Assembly: GCF_900111745.1 (NCBI RefSeq)
Contig: NZ_FOIJ01000001.1
Coordinates: 62,001-126,000 of the forward strand
Direction: 5' to 3'
Length of the DNA: 64,000 nucleotides
DNA from: Stigmatella erecta
GTDB taxonomy: Bacteria; Myxococcota; Myxococcia; Myxococcales; Myxococcaceae
Both the position numbers and the translations under genes were made by a program. The notes beneath the pieces were generated by a model. That model did no database searches. It saw nothing but the letters and a program-made list of their open reading frames with translations, and was not told the DNA's origin. Shown piece after piece: positions 60,798 through 64,000 of this stretch (within the stretch, counting starts at the first letter, position 1; each line of letters starts with the position of its first letter).

Positions 60798-61517
60798 TCA
60801 GAGTCCCCACCGCGCCCCGGCGATGGGCGCGTTCCAGGTGCTGGAGCTTCCCGTCTTGGCCTGGCCGAAGCCACCCGACAGCTCGAGCCGTCCCCGGGGG
60901 CCCAGGGGAAATTGCACCGCGAGGGCCGCGCCGTAATAGAGCGCGGTGGCCCGGGTGGAATCGGAGAAGACCCGGTGGATGCCGAAGAAGGGCACCACCC
61001 CCAGGGCGACCCCCGGCTCCGGGGTGAGCGACAGGGCCATGGAGCTCTCCGCGCCGAGGAGGGTTCCCGGCCCCCCGCGCGAGTGGATGCCGAAGTCCGA
61101 GGCGCCGCGCAGCACGAGCGCCGGGGAGAGACCCCAGCGGGGGTTGCCCACGTACGTCGAGAGGCCGCCATAGAGGCCATAGCCCGGCAGGGGCAGGGGG
61201 TAGAAGAACTCTCCCTGCACCCCCACGTGCAGGAACAGCCGCTCGTTGATGGGCTCGGTAAAGGCCACGTCGTAGGACAGGGACCACTGCTGCGTGGAGA
61301 AGCTGGTCTCGTTGCCCGCGAAGTCGCCGGGGTCCGTGCTGTTCTCGAAGGGGGCCGACAGGCGCGGCCCCCCCCGCAGGCCCGCCTGGAAGAAAGAGCG
61401 CTCCGGGTTGCCCGGCCCCAGCCGCATCACCATGGGGCTCATGGTGGAGGGCGCGCAGCCCGCGAGCCACGCCAGCACCCCGAGTCCGAGGAGGGCCCCC
61501 GTGTGTCCACCCCGCAT
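60798..61517 (-). CDS. Outer-membrane-type lipoprotein inside the hut operon
   Basis: 239 residues from an ATG with GAGG 7 nt upstream. The signal ends at the lipobox WLAGC. The mature part is rich in alternating hydrophobic beta strands and Gly/Tyr (VAFTEPINERLFLHVGVQGEFF, seen in part; LYYGAALAVQFPLGPRG), which suggests a beta barrel or sandwich. Family not recognised. It lies between hutU (8-bp gap) and hutI (no gap), so it is transcribed with histidine degradation genes although no role there is known. Confidence 0.82.
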   Translation of the reverse strand: MRGGHTGALLGLGVLAWLAGCAPSTMSPMVMRLGPGNPERSFFQAGLRGGPRLSAPFENSTDPGDFAGNETSFSTQQWSLSYDVAFTEPINERLFLHVGVQGEFFYPLPLPGYGLYGGLSTYVGNPRWGLSPALVLRGASDFGIHSRGGPGTLLGAESSMALSLTPEPGVALGVVPFFGIHRVFSDSTRATALYYGAALAVQFPLGPRGRLELSGGFGQAKTGSSSTWNAPIAGARWGL

Positions 61518-61525
61518 GCCGGGCC

Positions 61526-63181
<1,656 letters not shown>

Positions 63182-63332
63182 TCAGGGACTCCGTCGATTC
63201 GTGAAACGGCAGATGGACCACTACCCAGATTATCCGAACCGGACACTCGCCCAGCGCGTCATTTGCCACGGATTGAACGCGGGGGGGGCCGCGTGCGTTA
63301 ATCCCGGATGCCTCAGCTGGGGGGGAAGGCAC

Positions 63333-63707
63333 ATGTTCACTCAAAAGAAGATTTTACTGGTTGATGATTCACCCACGGTGCTGCTGATGGAGCGGCTGCT
63401 CCTTCAGGGCGAGCCCTACGTCTTGCTGAGCGCCAGCAACGGCATGGAGGCGGTGAAGGCCGCGGCCGCGCAGCAGCCGGACCTCATCCTCATGGACGTG
63501 GTGATGCCGGGGATGGACGGCTTCGAGGTGTGCCGCCTCCTCCGCGCCGAGGAGGCCACGCGCGCCACGCCCATCATCCTGGTGACGACGAAGGCGAGCC
63601 TGGAGCACGTGGAGCGGGGCTACGAGAGCGGCTGCAACGACTACGTCACCAAGCCATTCAATGGGAATGAGCTGAGGGCGAAGATCGAAAACTTCCTGGG
63701 CCGATAG
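63333..63707 (+). CDS. Single-domain response regulator (CheY/PilH-like)
   Basis: 124 residues from an ATG with GGAAGG upstream; earlier in-frame codons lie inside the divergent hutU gene. Acidic pocket DD at 11-12, phosphorylation site Asp55 (LILMDVVMPGMDG), Thr in LVTTKAS and Lys107 in YVTKPF form a complete receiver. No output domain. It abuts the next gene without a gap (TAGATG), so both act together, perhaps in chemosensory or motility control. Confidence 0.93.
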   Translation: MFTQKKILLVDDSPTVLLMERLLLQGEPYVLLSASNGMEAVKAAAAQQPDLILMDVVMPGMDGFEVCRLLRAEEATRATPIILVTTKASLEHVERGYESGCNDYVTKPFNGNELRAKIENFLGR

Positions 63708-64000
63708 ATGACGTCCACCGCCACCCAGAAGCTTCCGCCCTTCCGTCCCCGGGCCGCCGCGGCGCTGCAGCGCCTGACGGCCAGCACCCAGCCGTCCCAG
63801 GTCCTGGAGGTGATGGGGGAGATCGTCTCCCAGCTCATCGGCTGTGAGGAGTATGTGCTGCTGGCATTGAACCCGGGCACCATGGCCTTCTCGCACGTCG
63901 TCTCCATGGGGCTGACGCGGGAGCACGTCCAGGGCCTGCTGCGGCTCCAGGGCATCCTGGGCCAGGTGGCGCGTGGGGGCGTGCCGCACTTCAGCGGCCG
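63708..64000 (+). CDS. GAF-like sensory protein, start only (cut by right edge)
   Basis: 97 codons are visible. After a Pro/Ala-rich start, residues about 25-97 (QVLEVMGEIVSQLIGCEEYV, LLALNPGTMAFSHVVSMGL) look like the first half of a GAF domain. It directly follows the response regulator. The rest, which would show whether it is a kinase or a regulator, is outside the window. Confidence 0.65.
   Translation, partial: MTSTATQKLPPFRPRAAAALQRLTASTQPSQVLEVMGEIVSQLIGCEEYVLLALNPGTMAFSHVVSMGLTREHVQGLLRLQGILGQVARGGVPHFSG

Overview
The window is very GC-rich DNA with codon use strongly biased to G/C in third positions. Gene content points to a myxobacterium of the Cystobacterineae type (Stigmatella, Cystobacter, Archangium or Myxococcus relatives): a large lipopeptide synthetase, a PP2C phosphatase fused to a cyclic-nucleotide domain, long carboxypeptidase-like repeat proteins, many lipoproteins, and tandem short ribbon-helix-helix proteins. 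The assignment is an inference; no rRNA or tRNA gene is present to settle it.

Region 1 (1-18.1 kb, minus strand) is a biosynthetic locus cut by the left edge. A single open frame of at least 3,904 codons encodes an NRPS with order FAAL-ACP-C-A-PCP-C-A-PCP-C-A-PCP-C(start). By eye the adenylation codes read Tyr-like, Val-like and Asn-like, so the visible part would build fatty acyl-Tyr-Val-Asn-. Just upstream and co-oriented lie a penicillin-acylase/PvdQ-type lipoprotein, a CmlA-type diiron beta-hydroxylase whose metal ligands are visible, and a PAS-PAS histidine kinase. Together they suggest a beta-hydroxylated lipopeptide that may be deacylated outside the cytoplasm.

Region 2 (18.1-31.8 kb) is mixed: a 4-OT-like tautomerase, the PP2C-cNMP protein, a soluble lytic transglycosylase, hypotheticals, a GH92 mannosidase paired with a XylF-like sugar-binding lipoprotein, a siderophore-interacting flavin reductase and a secreted repeat protein.

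Region 3 (31.8-46 kb) starts with coaBC, a family 4 uracil-DNA glycosylase and an esterase, then holds a complete 3,5-diaminohexanoate branch of lysine degradation: kdd, kamD, kamE, kal and kce. A small secreted protein gene sits between kamD and kamE, and an SDR and a methyltransferase follow kce. An ankyrin-periplasmic catalase pair lies on the opposite strand between kdd and kamD; the kat/kam divergent region carries two 16-bp inverted repeats that look like operators. A carboxyltransferase subunit of an acyl-CoA carboxylase closes the region.

Region 4 (46-64 kb) is mostly housekeeping: a MmcQ/YjbR protein with a histone-like tail, a ChaN-like protein, two tandem RHH proteins, then tilS, ftsH, folP, glmM, pdxJ, acpS, nnr and tsaE on the plus strand. 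On the minus strand follow a class II glutamine amidotransferase and a hutU-lipoprotein-hutI operon. The window ends in a CheY-like regulator and the start of a GAF-like gene. No CRISPR array, insertion sequence or tRNA was recognised.
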